5,816 bases of DNA. Source: Bacteroidota bacterium (GTDB lineage: Bacteria; Bacteroidota; Bacteroidia; NORP154). Below, one piece after another: positions 1 to 5,816 of the stretch. Each line of letters opens with the position of its first letter. Position 1 is the first letter of the stretch. The notes under the pieces were generated by a model. It did no database searches and had not been told where the DNA came from. It saw nothing but the letters and a program-made list of their open reading frames with translations. Made by a program: the position numbers and the translations under genes. The stretch is from assembly GCA_002401055.1 (NCBI GenBank), contig NVRZ01000228.1, positions 1 through 5,816 of the forward strand, given 5' to 3'.

Positions 1-1
1 C

Positions 2-1750
2 ATAGTACATCTCGCTCATATAAAGGAACTTAAATATCATGCACTGGCCGAAATCCCTCATGAGTTTACCTACGGCGATCATTCCTACTTAAAGGGAGCA
101 GATGTAGTACATACCCTCCGTGGATACCTTGGAGACACGCAGTTCTTCATGGGGATAAGTAGTTTTCTTAACGCAGCTAAATTCTCTTCAATGAGTAGCG
201 CCGGATTTAGGGATCACCTAACGAAAGTTACGGGTGTTGACATGGCAGATTTCTTTCACCGTTGGGTGTTTAACGGTGGTTGGCCTCATTTTTCTATCGA
301 TTCAACATCCTCGTCGCCGAACGGTTCTAATTTTGATGTGACTGTTTTTGTAAAGCAAAAGCTAACCGCAGCCCCCGGGCTATTTAATGACGTTCCGATG
401 GAAATAACTTTTTACAATTCGGATTGGAGTTCACAGACTAGGGTGATGACTTGCTCTGGTGCACTGAGTTCTTATTCCTTTTCCCTCCCATTTGATCCGG
501 CATTCACAGCCATTAACATAGGAGCAAAAATTAGTGATGCTATTTCAGCTGATCTAAAGACAATTAGTGGGCCTGGCACATATAATTTTGTGAATTCTCA
601 ATCGGCGCATATTGCTTTAATTGTCTCATCAATCACAGACTCCGCACTGATAAGAATTGAGCATAACTGGACCCATCCAGATCCGATGAAAACAGCATCT
701 ATTTTTAAGCTCTGCCCCAACCGGTATTGGAAAATTGATGGCTTTTTACCTGGCAACTATTCCATAGATTTTGAAATGTTTTATGATGGAAGAAAGTTTG
801 AACCGTTTTACTATGACCATGGCTTGTTTGATGACTCGCTGGCCATTGAAGACAGTCTTGTGCTGATGTACCGTAAAAACGCAGGTGAGGAATGGACGCT
901 CTACCCATACTTTACCATAAATCCAATTGCATTAAACGATAAATTTGGATTGATGATGGTAGATTCACTTCAGTTGGGTGAATACGTATTTGCCATAAAG
1001 AACACTTCATTTAAGGCTTCATCGACTATCAGTGCCATCACAAACGTAAGTTGCGCCGGAGTTTGCGATGGAAGCGCTGTCGCAACGGCAATGGGCGGAG
1101 CTGCTCCTTACACATACATATGGGATGACCCAAGTTCTCAAGTCACCGCATCTGCTATCGGCCTCTGTGACGGAACTTACAACGTAACCGTAACGGACGG
1201 AACTGGAGCAACGGTTAACCTAAACGTTTCAATTTCTTCACCAATTACATTGGCCGGTACAGTATATGTGACTGATGAATCTTGTGGAGGCTGTAACGAT
1301 GCAAGCATAACTTACAGTGTACAAGGTGGCAGTACGCCCTACTCTTACCTATGGGATGACCCTCTTAGTCAGGTAGTAGCAACTGCTTCGGGTTTGTCTC
1401 CATCAACATTGTATTCAGTTTCAGTTACAGATGCAAATGGATGTACGCTCAACGGACAGAATTTATCTGTCGGAATTAAAAAACAAGAAAGGAAAAGAAC
1501 AGAAATAATTATGTATCCCAATCCAACAAATAACTCTTTTACTATTGGTCTAACTGGAAAATTGACAAGGGGTAAATCTGTATTAAGAGTTTCAAACCTA
1601 GAGGGGAAATTGATCCACATTGAGCATTTCTCGTCATCGCAAAGAGAGGTCCGCATTTCTACTTCAAAGTGGCAACCTGGGATATATCTTGTTGAGTTGA
1701 AAGAGAACAATATGCCATATTACAATAGCAAAGTAGTAATCGCTCACTAG
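2..1750 (+). CDS. Secreted M1-family metallopeptidase, 3' part, with SprB repeats and T9SS sorting domain (5' partial)
   Basis: The frame is open from the first bases, so the gene starts before the window; the first ATG (149) lies inside a conserved domain and is not the start. 582 residues are visible. The part from base 2 to about 295 matches the end of the M1 (gluzincin) aminopeptidase catalytic domain. It has YGDHSYLKGA, whose two tyrosines (bases 71-73 and 86-88) are five residues apart, as the active-site tyrosines of leukotriene A4 hydrolase are, and then GVDMADFF and WVFNGGWPHF. The HExxH and third zinc ligand must lie upstream. A beta-rich region of unclear function follows (about 295-1027), then two SprB-like repeats and a Por sorting domain beginning near MYPNPT and ending at VVIAH. 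Family knowledge suggests export to the cell surface or medium by the type IX system with removal of the tail. Substrate is unknown. The peptidase family call is firm; whether the missing half keeps its zinc ligands cannot be seen. Confidence 0.9.
   Translation: MVHLAHIKELKYHALAEIPHEFTYGDHSYLKGADVVHTLRGYLGDTQFFMGISSFLNAAKFSSMSSAGFRDHLTKVTGVDMADFFHRWVFNGGWPHFSIDSTSSSPNGSNFDVTVFVKQKLTAAPGLFNDVPMEITFYNSDWSSQTRVMTCSGALSSYSFSLPFDPAFTAINIGAKISDAISADLKTISGPGTYNFVNSQSAHIALIVSSITDSALIRIEHNWTHPDPMKTASIFKLCPNRYWKIDGFLPGNYSIDFEMFYDGRKFEPFYYDHGLFDDSLAIEDSLVLMYRKNAGEEWTLYPYFTINPIALNDKFGLMMVDSLQLGEYVFAIKNTSFKASSTISAITNVSCAGVCDGSAVATAMGGAAPYTYIWDDPSSQVTASAIGLCDGTYNVTVTDGTGATVNLNVSISSPITLAGTVYVTDESCGGCNDASITYSVQGGSTPYSYLWDDPLSQVVATASGLSPSTLYSVSVTDANGCTLNGQNLSVGIKKQERKRTEIIMYPNPTNNSFTIGLTGKLTRGKSVLRVSNLEGKLIHIEHFSSSQREVRISTSKWQPGIYLVELKENNMPYYNSKVVIAH
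1028..1480 (+). repeat. Two tandem SprB-like repeats inside the M1 peptidase gene
   Basis: Two consecutive units of about 75 residues (roughly 1028-1243 and 1244-1480) share a pattern: a cysteine pair (SCAGVC and SCGGC), a PYTYIWDD or PYSYLWDD core, a SQV segment, GL, then YNVTVTDGTG or YSVSVTDANG. The 12-base string atgggatgaccc occurs at 1120-1131 and again at 1351-1362, 231 bases apart. The rest has diverged at DNA level, so the duplication is old. SprB repeats are known from Bacteroidota surface adhesins involved in gliding. Here they probably act as a spacer or binding module between enzyme and sorting tail. The closely placed cysteines could form disulfides after export. Confidence 0.8.
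1499..1747 (+). other. Type IX secretion (Por) C-terminal sorting domain, coding segment
   Basis: The last 80 or so codons of the peptidase gene encode IIMYPNPTNNSFTIGL, followed by VLRVSNLEGKLI, then WQPGIYLVELKEN and a final KVVIAH. This order (YPNP, a beta strand with a G-K turn, GIYLV, and a terminal K-V-V) is the classic type A sorting domain of T9SS cargo in Bacteroidota. It normally directs passage across the outer membrane and is then cleaved. A low-complexity basic linker (KKQERKR) sits just before it, a plausible processing region. Confidence 0.88.
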
Positions 1751-1815
1751 GGGAACTGCAAATTTTTTAATACTTTGAGGAATATACTCCGTACAGCCAT
1801 CAGAAGGTAAAAGTT
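1751..1815 (+). promoter_or_regulatory. Spacer with ribosome-binding-like site ahead of the glutamate-synthase-like gene
   Basis: This 65-base gap holds AGAAGG at 1802-1807, eight bases before the ATG at 1816; this supports the chosen start, although many Bacteroidota genes do not rely on such sites. TACTTTG at 1771-1777 loosely resembles the Bacteroidota -7 element TAnnTTTG but has one spacer base too few and no clear -33 TTG partner. A T-run at 1763-1768 has no hairpin before it, so I see no standard terminator for the peptidase gene. The next gene may have its own weak promoter here or be read through from upstream. Confidence 0.35.
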
Positions 1816-3351
1816 ATGAGAGGAAGAGAGATATTCATACTAATCGCCCTAGTTACTATAGTAGGTGTTGCCTTATTTTCTATGCTGTGGCCGCCTTTTA
1901 TTTGGAGTACCATATTCTTTGGACCAATTATTCTTCTCGGTACAATAGACGTCGTGCAGAAGAAATCAGCCATTAGAAATAATTTCCCGGTTATTGGCCG
2001 GCTCAGATATGTGCTCGAAGCTATTCGTCCGGAAATAATGCAATATTTTGTGGAGACCGATATTGAGGGAACACCCATTAATCGGATGTTTCGCTCCTTA
2101 GTTTATCAAAGGGCCAAGGCTGTAACTGATACCACTCCCTTTGGAACAAAAGTGGAGGTATACAAGGTGGGGTATGAATGGATGGACCATTCCATGTATG
2201 CCTTTAGCCATTCAGAAATGAATTTCAACCCTCGAGTTATGGTAGGCGGACCGGATTGCACCCAACCTTATTCGGCAAGTATGTTAAACATTTCTGCCAT
2301 GAGTTTTGGCTCTTTAAGCAAGAATGCAGTAATGGCATTGAACAGAGGAGCTAAAAAGGGTGGGTTTGCCCACAATACTGGTGAAGGAGGAATTAGCCCT
2401 TACCACCAGAAAGACAATGCAGATTTAATCTGGCAGATCGGAACAGGATACTTTGGTTGCAGGACAGATGATGGGCACTTTGATGCGGAAAAATACGGGG
2501 AAATGGCGACCACTGACAATATCAAGATGATAGAGATCAAATTGTCACAAGGCGCGAAGCCTGGACATGGGGGCATTTTGCCCGCCATTAAAAACACGCC
2601 AGAAATTGCCGCCATCAGGGGCGTGGAACCATATACTGAGGTAAACTCTCCTCCTACTCACTCGGCATTCTCGTCTGCGAGTGAATTAATGGATTTCATT
2701 AAAACATTAAGGGATAAATCTGGGGGTAAGCCTGTAGGATTTAAACTTTGTGTTGGCGTGAAACAAGAATTTATAGATCTGTGTAAAGCTATGGTCTCTA
2801 AAGGTATCAAGCCTGATTTTATTACAGTTGATGGTGGAGAAGGTGGAACGGGAGCGGCACCTGTAGAGTTCTCAAATTCCTTGGGCTCGCCGTTAAAAGA
2901 CGGACTGGCGTTTATACACAATACCTTGGAGGGATATGACCTGAGAAAGGATATAAAAATAAATGCATCGGGTAAGATTATTAGCGGCTTCCATCTTGCC
3001 AGGGCCATTGCCTTAGGCGCAGATATGGTGAGTTGTGCACGTGCTATGATGATGGCAGTGGGATGTATTCAGGCATTGCAATGTCATGTTAACACCTGCC
3101 CAACGGGAGTAGCAACACAAGATAAATCCTTAATGAAAGCGCTGGATGTGAAATCTAAGGGAGACAGGGTAGCCAATTTCCACAAGTCCACTCTCCATAG
3201 TTTTATTGATTTGATCGGAGCTGCAGGGCTCAAAACACCAGATGAATTAAAGCGGAAACATGTGAACAGTAGAGTGAGCTTAGCCAATGTTGAAACCTAC
3301 GAAAAAATATACCCTTATATTCCAACGGGCTGTTTATTGCAAAAGCGATAA
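1816..3351 (+). CDS. Membrane-anchored FMN-binding glutamate synthase family protein (stand-alone FMN/3Fe-4S domain)
   Basis: 511 residues. Residues 5-24 and 26-47 are two hydrophobic segments likely to anchor the protein in the inner membrane; the rest should be cytoplasmic. The body matches the central FMN domain of the large glutamate synthase subunit: SAMSFGSLSKNAVMALNRGA (160-179), GEGGISPYH (189-197), KPGHGGILP (248-256), VDGGEGGTGAAP (338-349), then GADMVSCARAMM. Cysteines 417, 423 and 428 have the C-x5-C-x4-C spacing of the 3Fe-4S ligands in glutamate synthase, followed by PTGVATQD. The N-terminal glutaminase domain (Cys-2 nucleophile) and the C-terminal GXGXG domain are both absent, so ammonia cannot be made from glutamine within this protein. 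The family is widespread and is often labelled glutamate synthase, but the true reaction of these short forms is not established to my knowledge. A redox role on a related substrate is equally possible. The ATG at 1816 is preceded by AGAAGG. The gene is probably co-transcribed with the acyltransferase-like gene three bases downstream. Confidence 0.92.
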   Translation: MRGREIFILIALVTIVGVALFSMLWPPFIWSTIFFGPIILLGTIDVVQKKSAIRNNFPVIGRLRYVLEAIRPEIMQYFVETDIEGTPINRMFRSLVYQRAKAVTDTTPFGTKVEVYKVGYEWMDHSMYAFSHSEMNFNPRVMVGGPDCTQPYSASMLNISAMSFGSLSKNAVMALNRGAKKGGFAHNTGEGGISPYHQKDNADLIWQIGTGYFGCRTDDGHFDAEKYGEMATTDNIKMIEIKLSQGAKPGHGGILPAIKNTPEIAAIRGVEPYTEVNSPPTHSAFSSASELMDFIKTLRDKSGGKPVGFKLCVGVKQEFIDLCKAMVSKGIKPDFITVDGGEGGTGAAPVEFSNSLGSPLKDGLAFIHNTLEGYDLRKDIKINASGKIISGFHLARAIALGADMVSCARAMMMAVGCIQALQCHVNTCPTGVATQDKSLMKALDVKSKGDRVANFHKSTLHSFIDLIGAAGLKTPDELKRKHVNSRVSLANVETYEKIYPYIPTGCLLQKR

Positions 3352-3354
3352 CAA

Positions 3355-4659
3355 TTGGACTCAGATCGTAACCGGACAGCCAATTATACAGAAGGAATGC
3401 TAAAAGAGATCGAACTTAATAGTTGCGACCATTTTCAATTACTGTTTGATTATAAGATCAAAAAGGAAAACGGAACTGCCAATACGAGCCAACTTTTAAT
3501 TGAATTATCTTCTGAGATATCGTCCGATGAACTAAGTCAGTATCTTCTATCAAATGCGCATTTCAGAAACTTGATCAATACTACGGTCATCAAACCATTA
3601 TTTGGCAAAGCGCGTTATAGAATTGAGTACTTACCCGAAAATAGTGGCAGTGGAAAAGAGCTTAGCATCACCGAGCTAAAAATGGTGCGTATTGATCCGT
3701 CAATTGTTTACCAAGACGACAATATCGGTTTGAACCCAGTTAAAGTAACATTGATTCAACTAACCAGTTCCAGTTCCATATTGTTTCAATTCAATCACAC
3801 ATTCATAGACAATAACGGCGTAAAAAACCTCCTTCGTTCTTTCCACGGAGAACAGTTTAACTTTCTCAGGGCAAAAGAGACCGGACAGAATTCATTCATT
3901 AAGAGGCTGAAGAGCACAATCTTATTGTCAAGGAAAATGATGACTAGGTGGTACGAATCAAAAGCATTTATTCATTCGTCATCAAAAGGGCCTATTTCTA
4001 AGGATTACCTGATACATACCTTATCTGATGAGGAAACGAGTTTGGTTAAGTCTAAAGTCAAGCAGTCACATCATATCGCATCTATCAGCTCTATTCTAAT
4101 GGCGGCTTGTTGTTTGTCATTAAAAAACCTTTTGGTTAAAAGGAACGAGAAACCAAGAGAGTTCGTGTTTCAGCAACCTTTTGTTGTAACACCAAAAAAA
4201 GAGCCCCCTTATATCTTGGGAAATCGTTTTTCATTTGTCCATTATCGCCTTCAGCCAGAACAGGTAACATCACTATCAGAAATAGAGTATGAAATAAACA
4301 GGCAGACCTTTCAACAAATAAGAGACCGAGTTCCGCAGAAGTTTCTTGAGCTACAGTCTGTATTGAGATTGGTGAACCTTCGACTTCACCTTTTGATGAT
4401 CAGCTTACCCGCCCGAGGTAAATTGACTTCTTTTGCATATTCATTTGTAGATGAAACAAAGGTTATTGATCGTTTTGCAAATTGTGAGATCACAAATATT
4501 GTAAATATTCCACCTGTCATGCGAAAACCTCCTGTCACTTTTGGGTTTGTCTACTATGATTCCCGATTGAGAATTGAAGTATGTTATGATAAAAATACGT
4601 TAAGTAAAGACGAAGCTGAACTATTGCTCAACTCTATAAAAGGCATACTTCTGGCTTAA
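3355..4659 (+). CDS. Acyltransferase-like protein, condensation / wax-ester-synthase (CAT-like) superfamily
   Basis: 434 residues from a TTG start, or 420 from the ATG at 3397. The best functional clue is NHTFIDNNG (residues 147-155): His148 and Asp152 form the HxxxD core of the CAT-like acyltransferase superfamily, in a hydrophobic strand-helix context (ILFQFNHTF...NGVKNLL). The usual leading His is Asn and the Gly after Asp is displaced. LNSCDHFQLLFDY (21-33) resembles the opening of such domains. LGNRFSFVHYRL (288-299) resembles the GN-containing segment of wax ester synthase/DGAT proteins. ITNIVNIPPV (379-388) followed by FGFVYYDSRLRIEVCYDK fits their C-terminal half, and the size fits a single two-lobed domain. 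There is no signal peptide or clear membrane helix. Substrates are unknown; acyl transfer from CoA or a carrier protein to an alcohol or amine is the family expectation. The gene is three bases after the preceding gene in the same frame, so translation is likely coupled. Superfamily membership rests on short motifs only. Confidence 0.72.
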   Translation: MDSDRNRTANYTEGMLKEIELNSCDHFQLLFDYKIKKENGTANTSQLLIELSSEISSDELSQYLLSNAHFRNLINTTVIKPLFGKARYRIEYLPENSGSGKELSITELKMVRIDPSIVYQDDNIGLNPVKVTLIQLTSSSSILFQFNHTFIDNNGVKNLLRSFHGEQFNFLRAKETGQNSFIKRLKSTILLSRKMMTRWYESKAFIHSSSKGPISKDYLIHTLSDEETSLVKSKVKQSHHIASISSILMAACCLSLKNLLVKRNEKPREFVFQQPFVVTPKKEPPYILGNRFSFVHYRLQPEQVTSLSEIEYEINRQTFQQIRDRVPQKFLELQSVLRLVNLRLHLLMISLPARGKLTSFAYSFVDETKVIDRFANCEITNIVNIPPVMRKPPVTFGFVYYDSRLRIEVCYDKNTLSKDEAELLLNSIKGILLA

Positions 4660-5660
4660 GAATATTGGTATTGCTCACTAATATTCAAGCATCGTTCACC
4701 TATCATTTTAGTAAGCTCCGGATCATTGTCAAACTTGTTTCTACTGAAATTCTTTCTCGCTTCGAAAAACGGTTTCAGGGTATCTAGCGAAAACTTGAGA
4801 TCCAGATCGCTAAAAGCCTTGGCCATTACGCCTAGAGGATCGACAATGAATTCTTCATATTTTAATTCGCAAAGTTGATTCTTAGCAAGTTTACCTTTTG
4901 AATCCAAATATTTCCTCATCACTTGCTCATAATAATCAAAGACATATTCCTGTAAATTCAATTTTGACTCATCTTGCAAGCTAAATTCCGGAAGAATTCT
5001 TTGGTATAAATGCAATGTAGAGCGAATAACATCCTGCGGATTTCTAACAATATGAATAAACTTGGCATCCGGATATATTTCCAACAGCTCGGCTATTCTT
5101 GCCGTATTCCCAGGGCTTTTAAAAACCAATGTATTGCCCTTATTCATTGACTGAATCTTTTGCGCAAATTTTAAGTGTGCATCCAACCAATTCGATTTTA
5201 ATTTCGAAGTTTTCAGCAACACGTATTTGTCCAACACCTCATAAGCCCTCAATGGAGCAAGCAGAAAGCCAACTGATGAGTAAGGAGAGATAAGAGCCAT
5301 ACCAAATTCTTCCTCTTGGGGAGAATCCCAATGCACCTTCATCTGATCCATTAAGCGCGTTTCAGGCAATACCTTCTTCAAGATTGGGGTGAGCATAAAC
5401 TCAAAATATTTATTTAAAAAGGGAAACAAGCAATCTATCATTCGAGGCGCAACAACACCCTCTAATTCATTCAATGAGTCATGAAAAAAAGTTGTTCCGC
5501 TTCTTGGGTGTCCCACAATAAAAATTGGCTGTTTAACCTCCTCTTTTTTTTCAAAAAAGTACAATAATGCTTCGACTAGCCTTAAGGGAGTGAGCAACAC
5601 CAAAATCAAAAAGGATATAAGCAATCGGATAATTGCTTGCCACTTAATACTAAAATTCAC
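4656..5660 (-). CDS. Sulfotransferase family protein (PAPS-dependent type), N-terminal membrane anchor
   Basis: 334 residues from a GTG start. Residues 8-37 are hydrophobic and probably anchor the protein in the membrane. PIFIVGHPRSGTTFFH (45-60) contains the 5'-phosphosulfate loop GxPRSGTT typical of PAPS-using sulfotransferases. FIHIVRNPQDVIRS (201-214) is the 3'-phosphate site, with Arg206 and Ser214 eight residues apart as in eukaryotic cytosolic sulfotransferases. DSPQEEEF (112-119) and LVFKSPGNT (178-186) are further motifs of the Sulfotransfer_3-type bacterial group. Both cofactor sites look intact, so it is probably active in moving sulfate from PAPS to a hydroxyl or amine; the acceptor is unknown. 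The membrane anchor and the acyltransferase next door suggest a lipid-like acceptor (inference). No ATG is available before the PAPS loop, and the frame stays open upstream with family-like sequence, so the true start may be further out. The gene is convergent with the acyltransferase-like gene and overlaps it by four bases. Confidence 0.9.
   Translation of the reverse strand: MNFSIKWQAIIRLLISFLILVLLTPLRLVEALLYFFEKKEEVKQPIFIVGHPRSGTTFFHDSLNELEGVVAPRMIDCLFPFLNKYFEFMLTPILKKVLPETRLMDQMKVHWDSPQEEEFGMALISPYSSVGFLLAPLRAYEVLDKYVLLKTSKLKSNWLDAHLKFAQKIQSMNKGNTLVFKSPGNTARIAELLEIYPDAKFIHIVRNPQDVIRSTLHLYQRILPEFSLQDESKLNLQEYVFDYYEQVMRKYLDSKGKLAKNQLCELKYEEFIVDPLGVMAKAFSDLDLKFSLDTLKPFFEARKNFSRNKFDNDPELTKMIGERCLNISEQYQYS
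4660..4686. terminator. Hairpin at the convergent gene junction (possible 3' end of the acyltransferase transcript)
   Basis: GAATATTGGT (4660-4669) pairs with ACTAATATTC (4677-4686) around a 7-base loop, giving a 10-bp stem with one G-U pair in plus-strand RNA. In minus-strand RNA the same position is a C-A mismatch, so the fold favours the plus transcript. With a 2-base bulge it can extend through CTT (4655-4657) and AAG (4687-4689). It starts directly after the plus-strand stop codon. No U-tract follows and the stem is AT-rich, so it is not a textbook intrinsic terminator; it could instead protect the mRNA end. It also encodes the last residues of the sulfotransferase on the other strand. 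Confidence 0.35.
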
Positions 5661-5816
5661 CAGGATAAGCCATCGAAAAAAATTGGAAATACTGGATCCG
5701 ATTAAGATATGAGGGGTAAAATTCGTCTGCCTTTCATGATCAGTTTAAGGATTAAATAATCCCATGTAAGGGCTGCCCCGTAACCCCTAGAGCATCTACC
5801 TTTTTTTCAATTTTAT
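5661..5816. other. Right flank, upstream region of the sulfotransferase gene, no confident gene
   Basis: The sulfotransferase frame remains open on the minus strand from 5661 to 5744 (stop TAA at 5745-5747) with no ATG, GTG or TTG. Beyond that there is a C-rich patch (5761-5787, with CCCCGTAACCCC) and a T-run at 5801-5807. I found no TAnnTTTG promoter element on the minus strand and no stable hairpin. An 11-codon minus-strand ATG frame at 5737-5702 is too short to support. Confidence 0.5.

Noticed and set aside
1369..1710. 113-codon minus-strand open frame opposite the sorting domain of the peptidase
   Set aside because: It is antisense to a region with strong protein-level motifs (YPNP, GIYLV), and its own translation shows no recognisable family. 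It is a shadow of the real gene.
1771..1777. TACTTTG as a Bacteroidota -7 promoter element
   Set aside because: It has one base fewer than TAnnTTTG between TA and TTTG and no TTG at the expected -33 distance, so it is mentioned only as weak within the spacer entry.
2658..3008. 116-codon minus-strand open frame opposite the FMN domain
   Set aside because: It lies wholly against conserved glutamate synthase motifs on the plus strand, and its translation is proline- and serine-rich without a domain.
3337..3360. TAA at 3349-3351 as a nonsense mutation splitting one fused gene
   Set aside because: Both sides look like complete single-domain proteins of normal family length, so two adjacent genes is the simpler reading. 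The coupling question is kept as a finding.
5702..5737. Minus-strand 11-codon ATG frame upstream of the sulfotransferase as a leader peptide
   Set aside because: No ribosome-binding site, no run of regulatory codons and no attenuator-like hairpins follow it, so it is most likely chance.
5761..5807. C-rich patch and T-run near the right end as a rho-independent terminator
   Set aside because: The only inverted match (GGG-CTG-CCC) gives a 3-bp stem and is separated from the T-run by more than 20 bases.

Overview
The window looks like chromosomal DNA of a Bacteroidota bacterium, probably Flavobacteriia, Cytophagia or a relative. The main reason is the first gene. It ends in a type IX secretion (Por) C-terminal sorting domain preceded by two SprB-type repeats, a combination typical of that phylum. 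The AT-leaning composition fits, and I see no insertion sequence, CRISPR array, tRNA, rRNA or phage signature. Genus cannot be told from this sequence.

Layout: (1) Bases 2-1750, plus strand: the 3' part of a secreted M1-family metallopeptidase. The zinc-binding half lies before the window; the catalytic-tyrosine segment, a beta-rich region, two SprB repeats and the sorting domain are present. (2) Bases 1751-1815: a short spacer with a ribosome-binding-like AGAAGG. (3) Bases 1816-3351, plus strand: a membrane-anchored, stand-alone FMN/3Fe-4S domain of the glutamate synthase family. (4) Bases 3355-4659, plus strand: an acyltransferase-like protein of the condensation / wax-ester-synthase (CAT-like) superfamily, in the same reading frame as the gene before it and separated from it by one TAA and three bases. 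(5) Bases 4656-5660, minus strand: a membrane-anchored PAPS-type sulfotransferase, convergent with gene 4 and overlapping it by four bases. (6) Bases 5661-5816: a right flank with no clear gene, although the sulfotransferase frame stays open for 28 more codons into it.

How the genes may work together: genes 3 and 4 are almost certainly one transcript. An acyltransferase facing a sulfotransferase, both beside a membrane-bound flavin/iron-sulfur protein, hints at modification of a lipid or other hydrophobic metabolite (acylation, sulfation, a redox step). This is an inference from neighbourhood, not something the sequence proves. The M1 peptidase seems to be an unrelated secreted enzyme.

Most notable points: the in-frame TAA junction between genes 3 and 4, the palindromic CTTAAG and adjacent hairpin where genes 4 and 5 meet, the degenerate HxxxD motif of gene 4, and the missing conventional start of the sulfotransferase.
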